Shown here: positions 50,048 to 58,887 of the stretch, one piece after another
Position numbering within the stretch: position 1 is the first letter of the stretch
Layout of the letters: each line of letters begins with the position of its first letter
DNA from: Haliscomenobacter sp965225875
GTDB lineage: Bacteria > Bacteroidota > Bacteroidia > Chitinophagales > Saprospiraceae
Length of the DNA stretch: 64,000 nucleotides
Direction: 5' to 3'
NCBI RefSeq assembly: GCF_965225875.1
Contig: NZ_CBDDBS010000002.1
Coordinates: 930,001-994,000, forward strand
Translations under genes and position numbers: made by a program
The notes under the pieces: generated by a model
Databases searched by the model: none
What the model was told of the DNA's origin: nothing
The model's input: the letters and a program-made list of their open reading frames with translations, nothing else

Positions 50048-50629
50048 TCAACCTGCCTTTTGAATCTGCTTCAACCACTTCCTACGCCCTTCCACCTGAT
50101 AGGTTACCTTCACCGGGTTGTCAATGAATTTCAACACCATGTCGTTGGCTTCCTGTGGCACTTGGATTCTAACCCGGCCATCGGCAGCATCTACACCAAT
50201 GCGGTGTTTGGTGGAATCGACCATGCCCAAAATTCCTTCTACCACACGCAAGATGCCTTTTTCTACCTTGACAGTTCCAGTGGCTTTGCGGTGCTTTTTA
50301 TTGATTTCTTTGAACAAAACGCGCAATTCTGCCGCAATTTCTTCCGAAGGATTCCCACTAAGGGCATGGCTCAACCACTTTTCGGCTTCGCGCAACTCGC
50401 CGCATTCCTTGGCCAAAACGGCGGCACTTCTAAGAATGATGGAACGAGTGGGTTCTGCATCCAACAATTCCAGGTAACCTTGAGCAACCTCTTTTTCCAG
50501 TTGGTAAGCTTTTTGGTACAAATCCAAAGAACGATCAAACTGTCCTTTCTCCTTGGCCATCCAAGCTTCCTGAGCCAGGAGGTTGGCCTGACGGTGGGTG
50601 CTGCGCAATTGACGTGCTGTTTGTGTCAT
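50048..50629 (-). CDS. Helical repeat protein, second gene of an ATGA-coupled pair
   Basis: A 193-residue soluble protein whose start is set by ATGA overlap with the upstream gene. Residues 1-110 look TPR-like (LLAQEAWMAKEKGQFDRSLD, LYQKAYQLEKEVAQGYLELL, SAAVLAKECGELREAEKWLS). The C-terminal 70 residues form a separate alpha/beta piece (GILRVVEGILGMVDSTKHRI, VPQEANDMVLKFIDNPVKVT). I do not recognise a family name. Tight coupling implies that it works with the 180-residue protein upstream. A helical adaptor for that protein is possible but unproven. Confidence 0.78.
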   Translation of the reverse strand: MTQTARQLRSTHRQANLLAQEAWMAKEKGQFDRSLDLYQKAYQLEKEVAQGYLELLDAEPTRSIILRSAAVLAKECGELREAEKWLSHALSGNPSEEIAAELRVLFKEINKKHRKATGTVKVEKGILRVVEGILGMVDSTKHRIGVDAADGRVRIQVPQEANDMVLKFIDNPVKVTYQVEGRRKWLKQIQKAG

Positions 50630-51168
50630 TTTTTTACGTAGGAAGCTTTTGGAGTTCCAAACTCGGTTACACAAATATACGCAGGCAAACCGGAATTATC
50701 CGATCGCTTGGTCTGTTGTTTTTTGATCGCCACTCTTTTTTCTACGGTATTGGTTTTGCTCTCCTTGCGAATACCCGACACTTCCAATCGCGCCAGGTAA
50801 AAATTGTATTCGTCCTCTTCATCACAGAGGTAGAAGTCAAAACCATTGTTGCCCATGGTTGGTTCCACGGCACTGCAATTTTTTACCAAAACAGTGCTGA
50901 GCAAGACCGCAATGCACATGGTGCCATAGTCGGTGGTGCGGCTGGGTTCTTGGTAGGACTTGCGGATGTTTTCCGAAATTTCTAAAGTCCAGTGGAGTTG
51001 GATGTTGTTTTTGTCGCCACGGTCGTTGATGGTGACGGGGAGGATTGTGCCGGATAAGTGGTTTTGGTCATCCATACAGACCACGGCGGCTTCGAGCATG
51101 GCGGTGGCGTAGCCGGGAGCGAGGGCGTTGAGGGTGGTGATTTGGTCGAGGTGGAGTGGGTGATTCAC
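50626..51168 (-). CDS. Uncharacterised protein, first gene of an ATGA-coupled pair
   Basis: A 180-residue soluble protein without signal or TM. It shows an alpha/beta pattern: ATAMLEAAVVCMDDQNHLSG, ILPVTINDRGD, QLHWTLEISENIRKSYQEPS, RTTDYGTMCIAVLLSTVLV and NGFDFYLCDEEDEYNFYLAR. The TTDYGTMCIAVLL segment and the DFYLCDEEDEYN acidic stretch look conserved, but no known catalytic set can be named. The last bases overlap the start of the helical-repeat gene (ATGA). It lies about 200 bp from ftsZ but is separated from it by a terminator, so it is not part of the division operon. Confidence 0.75.
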   Translation of the reverse strand: MNHPLHLDQITTLNALAPGYATAMLEAAVVCMDDQNHLSGTILPVTINDRGDKNNIQLHWTLEISENIRKSYQEPSRTTDYGTMCIAVLLSTVLVKNCSAVEPTMGNNGFDFYLCDEEDEYNFYLARLEVSGIRKESKTNTVEKRVAIKKQQTKRSDNSGLPAYICVTEFGTPKASYVKK

Positions 51169-51270
51169 GGGATTTTAATTGTAATCAAAAATAGCTAAAA
51201 ACGCCAAACAATTCCGAATAAACACCATAAGCTTTGAGAACTATCAGCGGTGCTAGTTACACCGTCAAAC

Positions 51271-51306
51271 AAAATGCCCAGCAAGGTTCCCCTTGCCAGG
51301 CATTTT
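51271..51306 (-). terminator. Terminator-like hairpin after ftsZ
   Basis: Arms 51271-51286 and 51291-51306 pair over 16 positions with two mismatches (AAAATGCC...GGCATTTT, GCAAGG/CCTTGC). On the minus strand GCATTTTG follows. It lies 70 bp past the ftsZ stop and closes the dcw cluster. Confidence 0.7.
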
Positions 51307-51375
51307 AAAAGTGTCGCTTACATGATGGAAAACAAAAAAGAAAAAAATGAAAAGGACTAGTACGTCACAATAACG

Positions 51376-52845
51376 CTAGTCAACATTATCGTCTAAAAAA
51401 GCATTGCGTTCGGAGATGTCGAGTTCTTCATCGTCGCTGATGGTCCAGCGGGAGAAGGCCTGTTCGTTGGCAGCGGGTACGTCATCGAGGTGGATGCCTC
51501 GGCGCATGTAGGCAGGTTCACCCTCCATGTTGTTGACCATCTGTGGATTGTTCAACTTCTGTGGATTGATCTCGCTGCGCAAACGTTCCTTGCGGCGCTG
51601 TTCCATTTCCTGGCGGCGGCGGCGTTCCTCTTCCATGCGATCGTGGTCCTCTTTTACAAAAGGCTCATCGTACCCATGTTTGTTACTGCGCTGGTATTTT
51701 TCGATGGTGGAGCGGATGTTGTCGAACTCCACGGTATTTTGGCCCTTGCGGGTATCTGGATCAGATTCAGTGATTTCCTTCAGACCATAGCGAGAAGTCC
51801 CCAGGTCTTTTTTTTGGCGCACATCGTCGTCATCCAAAGATACCTTGATCTTTTGGTCGCCCTTGGCCGGAATTGCTTCATCAACCGAAGGTGCATTGAA
51901 GCCGGTTGCAATGATGGTCACGCTGAGTTTGTCGCCCAGGCGCTCATCGAAGCAGTTACCCCAGATCAAGTCAGTACCATAACCCGCTTCCTCTTGGACA
52001 AATTCAGTGATCTCAAAGATTTCGTCCATGGTCACTTCTTTGCGGCCCGAGGTGATGTTCAGCAGGATGTGGCGCGCGCCCCGGATGTCGTTTTCTTCCA
52101 GCAGTGGAGAGTGCAGTGCCTCATCCACAGCCCGGCGAGCACGGTCATCACCTTCAGCGCTGGCGGTGCCCATGATGGCCATGCCAGAGTTGCACATTAC
52201 GGTGCGAACGTCTTCGAAGTCCACGTTGACGTAACCTGGAACCGTGATGATTTCGGCGATCCCTTTGGCAGCAGTGGTCAGGATGTTGTCCGCTTTGGCG
52301 AAAGCATCCGAAACCGACAAGTTACCGTAAATCTGCCGCAGTTTATCGTTGGAAATGATGATGATCGTGTCTACGTTTTTGCGCAGCTCCGACAATCCTT
52401 CCACACCTTGCATGACCCGACGGCGGCCTTCAAAGTTGAAGGGCAAAGTCACGATACCTACCGTGAGGATACCCATTTCGCGGGCCGTTTTGGCAATGAT
52501 TGGCGCAGCACCGGTACCGGTTCCACCACCCATACCTGCGGTCACGAACAACATTTTGCAGCCTTCACCCAGGTATTTGCGCACCTCGTCAATGGAGCTT
52601 TCACAAGCTTCTTTGCCTCGAGAAGGATGAGAGCCTGCGCCCAAACCTTCGGTACCCAAGGGAATTTGAATCGGAACGGAGCTGGCTTCCATGGCCTGCA
52701 CATCGGTGTTGCAGATGGCAAAATCTACACCAACGATGCCTTGCTTAAACATGTGTGTGACGGCATTGCTACCGCCTCCACCGACGCCCAACACCTTGAT
52801 GATGGAGCCTTTATTTTTTGGCATATCGAAAAGCATACCTTGCAT
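51376..52845 (-). CDS. ftsZ: Cell division GTPase FtsZ
   Basis: A 489-residue tubulin homologue that forms the Z-ring. GTPase motifs: VLGVGGGGSNAVTHM, FVTAGMGGGTGTGAAPIIAK (tubulin signature) and the T7 loop NVDFEDVRTVM. After the core (about residue 325) comes a long charged linker with a Glu/Arg-rich stretch (MEEERRRRQEMEQRRKERLR) and a C-terminal segment ending in AFLDDNVD. The tail lacks an obvious classic FtsA/ZipA-binding peptide, as is common in Bacteroidota. It is the last gene of the dcw operon, 33 bp after ftsA. Confidence 0.97.
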   Translation of the reverse strand: MQGMLFDMPKNKGSIIKVLGVGGGGSNAVTHMFKQGIVGVDFAICNTDVQAMEASSVPIQIPLGTEGLGAGSHPSRGKEACESSIDEVRKYLGEGCKMLFVTAGMGGGTGTGAAPIIAKTAREMGILTVGIVTLPFNFEGRRRVMQGVEGLSELRKNVDTIIIISNDKLRQIYGNLSVSDAFAKADNILTTAAKGIAEIITVPGYVNVDFEDVRTVMCNSGMAIMGTASAEGDDRARRAVDEALHSPLLEENDIRGARHILLNITSGRKEVTMDEIFEITEFVQEEAGYGTDLIWGNCFDERLGDKLSVTIIATGFNAPSVDEAIPAKGDQKIKVSLDDDDVRQKKDLGTSRYGLKEITESDPDTRKGQNTVEFDNIRSTIEKYQRSNKHGYDEPFVKEDHDRMEEERRRRQEMEQRRKERLRSEINPQKLNNPQMVNNMEGEPAYMRRGIHLDDVPAANEQAFSRWTISDDEELDISERNAFLDDNVD

Positions 52846-52878
52846 ATTTTTCGAGCTTTAATAGTTATGCTCTTGGGT

Positions 52879-54243
52879 TTATAAATCCGCGTCCGGTTCC
52901 GCTTCGAACCATTCCTTGGTTTTTTTGAATAAGCTATCGATCCAACGCCCGCCGGGTGCTGTTCGGGATTCTTCTTCTTCCTCCACGCTGGCCACTTTGG
53001 GCGTGCTCAGGTTTTCCTTGGGTGTTTCCACCGCTATTGGAGCCTCGGTAGCAGGTTCATTGAAGCGACCTTTTTCACGGTCTTCAATGCCTCGCATCAG
53101 CAAGCCAATTGCCGTAGCGTAAATCGGGCTGCTCAGTTGCTCGGTATAGCCGTGCGCCAGTGGCTCGATCGGGAGACCAATGCGGGTAGGCATTCCGGTG
53201 TGGTATTCGGAGAGTTTTTCGATGTGGCTGAGCAGTGCTCCACCACCCGTCAGGACGATCCCCGCGATGAGTTTGCGCTCATAGCCGGAACGGCGGATTT
53301 CCCAAACCACATAGTCGAGGATTTCTTCCACCCGCGCCTGGATGATCCGGGCCAGGTTTTTCTCCGAAATCTCTTTATGGTCACGACCACGCACCCCGGG
53401 AATGGTGATGATGCGGTTGTCGTATACTTCGTCAGCAAGGGCTGAACCAAATTTTACCTTTAGTTTTTCAGCCTGTTGGGGCATCACCGTGCAGCCTTCC
53501 TTAATGTCTTTGGTGATTACATTGCCACCAAATGGAATCACTGCCGTATGGCGAATGATGCCATCCTGGAAGATGGTGATGTCGGTGGTTCCGCCACCGA
53601 TGTCCACCAGGGCTACACCTGCTTCCCGCTCCTCTTCGTTGAGTACCGACATGGCTGAAGCAATGGGCTCCAATGTCATGTTGGCAACCCGCAAGCCGGA
53701 TTTTTCAACACAGCGGTACAGGTTGTTGGAGGCAGCAATTTGCCCGGTGATGATGTGAAAATTGGCTTCCAAACGAACACCCGACATCCCGATCGGATCG
53801 AGGATGCCCTGTTCGTTGTCCACCGCGTATTCCTGTGGAATGACGTGGATGATCTTGTCTCCTGGGGGTAGTACCAGTTTGTACATATCCCCGATCAACC
53901 GATCGATGTCCTCCTGGCTGATCTCTACGATATTGTTGTCGCGCATGAGGATGCCCCGGTGTTGCAAGCTCTTGATGTGCTGGCCAGCAATACCTACGTG
54001 AACCCAATCGAAATTGGCGTTCACCCCTCTACGTGCGGCGATGACTGCTTCAGAAATAGCATTAACGGTTTTTTCGATATTGGAGACCACTCCGCGCAAT
54101 ACGCCTTCAGAGTTGACTTTTCCAACACCTAAAATTTCTAGTTTTCCATGCTGATTCTTACGTCCCGCGATGGCACATACTTTGGTCGTGCCGATGTCTA
54201 CGGCTACCACCACGTCTGATTTGCGAGCATTTGTTTCCATCAT
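52879..54243 (-). CDS. ftsA: Cell division protein FtsA
   Basis: A 454-residue actin-fold membrane tether for FtsZ. ATPase motifs: VAVDIGTTKVCAIAG (phosphate 1), VALVDIGGGTTDITIF (phosphate 2) and AGIVLTGGGALLSHIEKLSE (adenosine). The C-terminus is extended by an acidic, Pro/Thr-rich linker and ends with SLFKKTKEWFEAEPDADL, where LFKKTKEWF is the probable amphipathic membrane-targeting helix. Two adjacent ATGs exist at the start; the upstream one is used here. ftsQ lies upstream and ftsZ downstream. Confidence 0.96.
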   Translation of the reverse strand: MMETNARKSDVVVAVDIGTTKVCAIAGRKNQHGKLEILGVGKVNSEGVLRGVVSNIEKTVNAISEAVIAARRGVNANFDWVHVGIAGQHIKSLQHRGILMRDNNIVEISQEDIDRLIGDMYKLVLPPGDKIIHVIPQEYAVDNEQGILDPIGMSGVRLEANFHIITGQIAASNNLYRCVEKSGLRVANMTLEPIASAMSVLNEEEREAGVALVDIGGGTTDITIFQDGIIRHTAVIPFGGNVITKDIKEGCTVMPQQAEKLKVKFGSALADEVYDNRIITIPGVRGRDHKEISEKNLARIIQARVEEILDYVVWEIRRSGYERKLIAGIVLTGGGALLSHIEKLSEYHTGMPTRIGLPIEPLAHGYTEQLSSPIYATAIGLLMRGIEDREKGRFNEPATEAPIAVETPKENLSTPKVASVEEEEESRTAPGGRWIDSLFKKTKEWFEAEPDADL

Positions 54244-54368
54244 GAATGTTCAATTTGGCCTTTTCACCAAAATGGGAATGTAGGCGGTTAGTTCGGAGCG
54301 GGTTGTGTAAGCGTTTATCAGTAAGTTAGCGCAATCCTGTCTCCGTAAAATGGGATTCAATATTGTTA

Positions 54369-54465
54369 GTTTAGAAGTTGAGAGGTTGAGAAGTTTAGAA
54401 GTTTAGGTTAATTTCGCCCATGTTACTGCGGCAGCCTAAACTTCTCAACTCCTCAACTTTTCAAC
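54369..54465. repeat. Family-A palindrome between ftsQ and ftsA (copy 4)
   Basis: The left arm (54369-54407, TTTAGAAGTTGAGAGG-like words) pairs imperfectly with the right arm (54434-54464). The core contains GTTACTGCGGCAGCC. The right arm ends exactly at the ftsQ stop codon. It interrupts an otherwise compact dcw operon. Confidence 0.82.
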
Positions 54466-55253
54466 TACTTACAAATCACCTGTCCACGAAAGCGAACATC
54501 AATACTGCGGTATTTTCGCCAGCCTTCGTAGGGCATAGCTTCACGGTAAAATATCTTCAGATTCTGGATCTTATCCTGTGCATCTTCGTACTTTCCAAAT
54601 ACAATCTTTTGGTCGCCGATCAGGGGGGCCAAAATGAAGTCGCCGTTGCTGCTCACAAAGATTTGTCCGATCATGGCATTTAAAAATGCGTCTTTACGGA
54701 GCTCAGTGCTGAGCAAAAACAATTGTCGCAATAAGTGTTTTTCACGTTCCAAAAAGTCAGGCACATACACGGGGATGCTCCCTGTAGCCACTACCACCCG
54801 GGCAGTGAAGTGTTTGGACAGAGGCATCCGAATGCCATTTTTATCCAGGTAGTAATTCCAGCCATCTTTGTCGATGATGCGAATTACGGGTTCTCTTTGA
54901 GTCACGGTCACCCGCACAAAATCGCGGGCATCCAGGAATACTTCGGCGTCTTGCACCAGTGGGTCTTTTTCCAAAACCTGTTCCAGCCGTTCAATTTCCA
55001 CGGTGCGTACTGAGCGGGATTGGAATTCATACCCGAAGGCTTTGTGGATCAGTTCGGTTACGTCCACAGGCTGCATCAGCAAATCGCCATTGGGCAAGGG
55101 TTTGATTTCCACTTCTACCCCCTTTACTGCTGCACTTTTGCGGTGGTTTACGGCCGACAGCACGACCATCGCTCCCACCAGCAGGGTGGCCATCCAGGCC
55201 AATGCTTTGAGCTGTTGCCGCGTGATCTTGTTTTTATTTGTCGATTCGGCCAT
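54465..55253 (-). CDS. ftsQ: Cell division protein FtsQ
   Basis: A 262-residue bitopic division protein. The short cytosolic N-terminus (MAESTNKNKITRQQLKALAW) is followed by one TM helix (about 18-38, MATLLVGAMVVLSAV), then a POTRA-like periplasmic domain (DVTELIHKAFGYEFQSRSVR, VEIERLEQVLEKDPLVQDAE, FLDARDFVRVTVTQREPVI) and a beta-rich FtsQ domain. Position between murC and ftsA, and size, confirm identity although sequence similarity in this family is low. Confidence 0.9.
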   Translation of the reverse strand: MAESTNKNKITRQQLKALAWMATLLVGAMVVLSAVNHRKSAAVKGVEVEIKPLPNGDLLMQPVDVTELIHKAFGYEFQSRSVRTVEIERLEQVLEKDPLVQDAEVFLDARDFVRVTVTQREPVIRIIDKDGWNYYLDKNGIRMPLSKHFTARVVVATGSIPVYVPDFLEREKHLLRQLFLLSTELRKDAFLNAMIGQIFVSSNGDFILAPLIGDQKIVFGKYEDAQDKIQNLKIFYREAMPYEGWRKYRSIDVRFRGQVICK

Positions 55254-55254
55254 C

Positions 55255-56628
55255 TTACGGGTTGTTTTGTTTCTTTGTACTATTCAACCAATTTCCGATT
55301 GGTTCCACCAGGGTATCAATGTCTCCTGCACCCAGGGTCAGCAATACTTCAGGTTTGTTGTTTTGCAGGGCTGGCAACAAGTCCGCTTTGCTGATCTGGT
55401 GTACATTGGGGTTCTTCATCAGTTGTACCAACATTTCAGAACTCACTCCGGGGATCGGTAGTTCCCGGGCCGGGTAAATATCCAACAAGTATATTTCGTC
55501 CAGTTGGTCCAGGGCCTCCGCAAAACCATCGGCAAAATCGCGGGTACGACTGAACAAATGGGGTTGAAACGCGCCAGTAATTTTGGAGTTGGGGAACAAT
55601 TCCCGCGCCGCCCCAATGGCTGCATTCAACTCAGTGGGGTGATGCGCATAGTCATCAAAAAATGCCGTTTCCTCATCGCGGTAGATGATTTCAAAACGGC
55701 GTTTTACGCCCCGGAAAGCAGCCAGTCCGCTGCGCACATCCTCCTCTTTAGCCCCCAATTGCAAGGCGATGGACAAGGCAACAGTGGCATTTTCCACGTT
55801 GTGCCGCCCTGGTAGTGGCATGCGCAATCCTTCGATAGTCCCTTGGGGACTGGTATAATCAAACACGAAATAGCCCTTTTCTACCCGGATGTTGTGCGCC
55901 TGATAATCGCCACCTTCCACACCAAAGCTCCGATATGCGGTATTTCCATCAAAGTGATGCTGCAAACGGTGCTGCAACCACAAGGTACCACCTGGTTTAA
56001 TTTGTTTGGCAAAAGCCTTGAAGCCGGTATTCAGCAGCGTTTCTTCGTCCCCATAAATGTCCAAATGATCGGCATCCATCGACATGATGGACGCGATATC
56101 GGGATAGAGGTGCAAAAAGGAACGGTCAAACTCATCGGCTTCAACCACTACCCAATCGCTGCTACCCAGCACGTAATTGGATTCAAAATTGCGGGCAATA
56201 CCGCCCAAAAAGGCGGTACAATCTACCCCGGTGCTGCGCAACAAGTGAGCAGTAAGCGAGGAAGTAGTCGTTTTACCATGCGTCCCCGCAATGGCTACGG
56301 TTTTCATACCCCGACTGATGATGCCCAATACTTCCGCCCGTTTTTTGATGGGTGTGCCATTTTGCAAAAAATGCTGGTATTCTGCATGGCTAGTCGGAAC
56401 TGCTGGCGTATACACCACCAGATCAACACCTGCTGGAATTTTAGTCAAATCTTCTTCATAATGTACATGCATGCCTTCAGCTTCCAACGCGCGGGTCAGC
56501 TCAGTGGAAGTGCGATCGTAACCGTGTACTTCTACCCCACGTTGGAGGAAATAGCGGGCGATGGCGCTCATGCCGATGCCGCCGATTCCGATGAAATAAA
56601 GCTTTTTAATGTCTTGAAGGTCAAGCAT
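55255..56628 (-). CDS. murC: UDP-N-acetylmuramate--L-alanine ligase
   Basis: A 457-residue cytosolic Mur ligase that adds L-Ala to UDP-MurNAc. The N-terminal UDP-binding domain begins YFIGIGGIGMSAIARYF. The ATP loop is AIAGTHGKTTTSSL (near residue 113), and VVEADEFDRSFLHLYPDIAS and MPLPGRHNVENATVAL follow in order. The C-terminal domain has FFDDYAHHPTELNAAIGAAR and AFQPHLFSRTRDF. Its stop is 1 bp from the ftsQ start, so the genes are translationally close. Family length is normal. Confidence 0.97.
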   Translation of the reverse strand: MLDLQDIKKLYFIGIGGIGMSAIARYFLQRGVEVHGYDRTSTELTRALEAEGMHVHYEEDLTKIPAGVDLVVYTPAVPTSHAEYQHFLQNGTPIKKRAEVLGIISRGMKTVAIAGTHGKTTTSSLTAHLLRSTGVDCTAFLGGIARNFESNYVLGSSDWVVVEADEFDRSFLHLYPDIASIMSMDADHLDIYGDEETLLNTGFKAFAKQIKPGGTLWLQHRLQHHFDGNTAYRSFGVEGGDYQAHNIRVEKGYFVFDYTSPQGTIEGLRMPLPGRHNVENATVALSIALQLGAKEEDVRSGLAAFRGVKRRFEIIYRDEETAFFDDYAHHPTELNAAIGAARELFPNSKITGAFQPHLFSRTRDFADGFAEALDQLDEIYLLDIYPARELPIPGVSSEMLVQLMKNPNVHQISKADLLPALQNNKPEVLLTLGAGDIDTLVEPIGNWLNSTKKQNNP

Positions 56629-56637
56629 AACGTTGTA

Positions 56638-57744
56638 TTATTTCACTAAGCTCAGTACTTGCTCCGCAATCTCCTCAGCAGCATTGGGTTTCGCCAGCGC
56701 GAGGATATTTTGGGCAAGGGTGTTGCGTTTGGTTTCGTTTTGCAATAGTTCCAGGGCTGCGGGTAAAAGTGCAGAGACTGTATCCGCATTGCGGACCATA
56801 ATCGCGGCATTTTTATCTACCAAAGCCTGGGCGTTTTTCGTTTGGTGGTCTTCCGCCACAAAGGGCGAGGGCACCAAAATGGCAGGTTTCCCCACCAGGC
56901 ACAATTCGGAGATGGTCAAAGCGCCTGCCCGCGAGCAAACTACGTCTGCTGCTGCATAAGCCAAATCCATCCGATCGATAAAGGCCATTAGTTTTACGTT
57001 GGGCAACTGCGCCGTTGCACAGTTTTGGTATTTCTCATGGTGGCTTCCACCACATTGCCAAAGCACTTGTACATCAGGGTTGTTTTGCCAAAAACTGGTG
57101 TTTTGCGCCATGGCTTCATTGATGGACAAAGCGCCCAAACTTCCGCCAAAAATCAGGAGGGTTGGTTTGTTTGCTTCGAGGCCGAAATGGTTGCGCGCAG
57201 CACCAGCATCAGTAGCCTGGGCCACCGAGCGACGTACCGGATTCCCGGTGAGGACAATTTTGTCCGCCGGAAAAAAGCGCTCCATCCCTTCGTAAGCCAC
57301 ACATACTTTTTGTACCCTCTGGCTCAACAATTTATTGGTCACTCCAGCATACGAGTTTTGCTCCTGGATCAGGGCAGGGACTCCCTTGCGGGTGGCAATA
57401 TCCAACAGTGGCCCACTAGCGTATCCGCCAACACCTACTGCAGCTTGTGGCTTGAACTTGCGCACAATGGAGCGGGCTTTGAGCAAACTGTACACCAGTT
57501 TTACCGGAAAAAGCAAATTGCGGAGCGACAAGGAGCGTTGGAATCCACTGATCCACAAACCTTCGATCGAGTACCCGGCTTTGGGTACTTTCTCCATTTC
57601 GATTTTTCCTTGTGCACCCACAAAAAGAATCTGCGCGCCGGGCACTTTTGCCACGATCGCGTCAGCAATGGCAATCGCCGGAAACACATGGCCCCCGGTA
57701 CCGCCGCCGCTGATGATGATTCTTGGTGCACTATCTCTTTTCAT
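56638..57744 (-). CDS. murG: Undecaprenyl-PP-MurNAc-pentapeptide GlcNAc transferase
   Basis: A 368-residue GT28 glycosyltransferase that makes lipid II from lipid I at the inner leaflet. N-terminal motif ISGGGTGGHVFPAIAIADAI, acceptor-side VGVGGYASGPLL and QEQNSYAGVTNKLL, and donor-binding domain with LLIFGGSLGALSINEAM and DVVCSRAGALTISELCLVGK plus PSPFVAEDHQTKNA. It ends 9 bp before the murC start and abuts ftsW directly. Confidence 0.97.
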   Translation of the reverse strand: MKRDSAPRIIISGGGTGGHVFPAIAIADAIVAKVPGAQILFVGAQGKIEMEKVPKAGYSIEGLWISGFQRSLSLRNLLFPVKLVYSLLKARSIVRKFKPQAAVGVGGYASGPLLDIATRKGVPALIQEQNSYAGVTNKLLSQRVQKVCVAYEGMERFFPADKIVLTGNPVRRSVAQATDAGAARNHFGLEANKPTLLIFGGSLGALSINEAMAQNTSFWQNNPDVQVLWQCGGSHHEKYQNCATAQLPNVKLMAFIDRMDLAYAAADVVCSRAGALTISELCLVGKPAILVPSPFVAEDHQTKNAQALVDKNAAIMVRNADTVSALLPAALELLQNETKRNTLAQNILALAKPNAAEEIAEQVLSLVK

Positions 57745-58884
57745 TTAGTCTGCTTCGTTTAGTTCTACAAATCGGCTCACACTCAGAATGATACCAAAAG
57801 CAATACAGGTGAACAATGTGGAGGTACCCCCTCGACTCACCATAGGCAGGGTAACCCCGGCCACAGGAATCAAGTGTAGTGCCGTAGCAATATTGACAAA
57901 AGCCTGTGTGATCAGTAATATTCCCAAACCCAAGGCTACCATCGCTCCAAATGCTTTGGAACTCTTGGTTACCAGGCGAGTAATGCGGAAAAAGAGAACG
58001 ATGTACATTGAAATCACAATCACCCCACCGATCACACCATACTCTTCGCAAAGAATAGCATAGATAAAATCGGAATAGGGAGAAGGCAAGTAGTTGCGTT
58101 GAATGCTGTTGCCAGGCCCTACACCAAACCACTCGCCATTGGCGATGGCGATTTTGGCTTGCTGCACCTGATAACCTCCATCCGGATTGGTCACAAAATC
58201 CCGAATCCGGGAAGACCAGGTATCTACCCGAATAAATCCGGGAAAAGCATCTGCTGAAAAGATCAAGAGTGCAAAAACCATCAGCCCTAACACCAAGAGG
58301 GCGATGATAAAACGTACATCAACCCGCCCTACGAACATCATCATCAGGCAGGTAAAAAACAACAAAACGCCCGTGGAAAGGTCCGCCGGGGCGATCAAGC
58401 CACAAATGATGAGTACGGGTACGATGATCGGGATAAAAGCCGATTTCCAGTCTTTGATGTAATCCTGTTTGGCTGAAATAGAGCGGGCCACGTAAATCAC
58501 CAATGCAATTTTGGCAAAATCCGAAGTTTGGAAAGTCAACCCAGTAAAGGGAATGGCAACCCAGCGCCGGGCGTCGTTGATGTTGGCCCCAAAAAACAGG
58601 GTATAAAAAAGTAAGAGTAAGGCAATGAAAAACAAATAAGGAGCCGCGCGGTGAAAGCGCATGTAATTAAAGGTGTGGCAGAAATAGGTGATCAACAACC
58701 CACCCATCACGAATACGGTTTGCCGGACGAGGAATGCCTCAGTATTGCCACCACCTTTCGCATAAGCCAGTGTACCTGTAGAGCTGTACACCACCAACAG
58801 CGAGAATACTGCCAAAATGGACAGCACCGCCCAAATGGAACGATCCCCCTGTAATTCTGAACTGATTCTCGCAAAAACGCTCAT
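57745..58884 (-). CDS. ftsW: Septal peptidoglycan polymerase FtsW (SEDS family)
   Basis: A 379-residue polytopic membrane glycosyltransferase working with FtsI. The start at 58884 (MSVFARISSELQGDRSIWAV) was chosen; the open frame continues 22 codons upstream only through a family-B repeat. About ten TM helices. SEDS signatures: FVMGGLLITYFCH, DARRWVAIPFTGLTFQTSDF, AKIALVIYVARS, GEWFGVGPGNSIQRNYLPSP, YSDFIYAILCEEYGVIGGV and LPMVSRGGTSTLFTCIAFGI. It abuts murG and follows murD. Confidence 0.96.
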   Translation of the reverse strand: MSVFARISSELQGDRSIWAVLSILAVFSLLVVYSSTGTLAYAKGGGNTEAFLVRQTVFVMGGLLITYFCHTFNYMRFHRAAPYLFFIALLLLFYTLFFGANINDARRWVAIPFTGLTFQTSDFAKIALVIYVARSISAKQDYIKDWKSAFIPIIVPVLIICGLIAPADLSTGVLLFFTCLMMMFVGRVDVRFIIALLVLGLMVFALLIFSADAFPGFIRVDTWSSRIRDFVTNPDGGYQVQQAKIAIANGEWFGVGPGNSIQRNYLPSPYSDFIYAILCEEYGVIGGVIVISMYIVLFFRITRLVTKSSKAFGAMVALGLGILLITQAFVNIATALHLIPVAGVTLPMVSRGGTSTLFTCIAFGIILSVSRFVELNEAD

Positions 58885-58887
58885 AGT

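Noticed and set aside
51490..52884. 464-codon open frame antisense to ftsZ
   Set aside because: It lies wholly opposite a confident ftsZ and its product is rich in His/Phe/Val with no family resemblance; it arises from the codon bias of the real gene.
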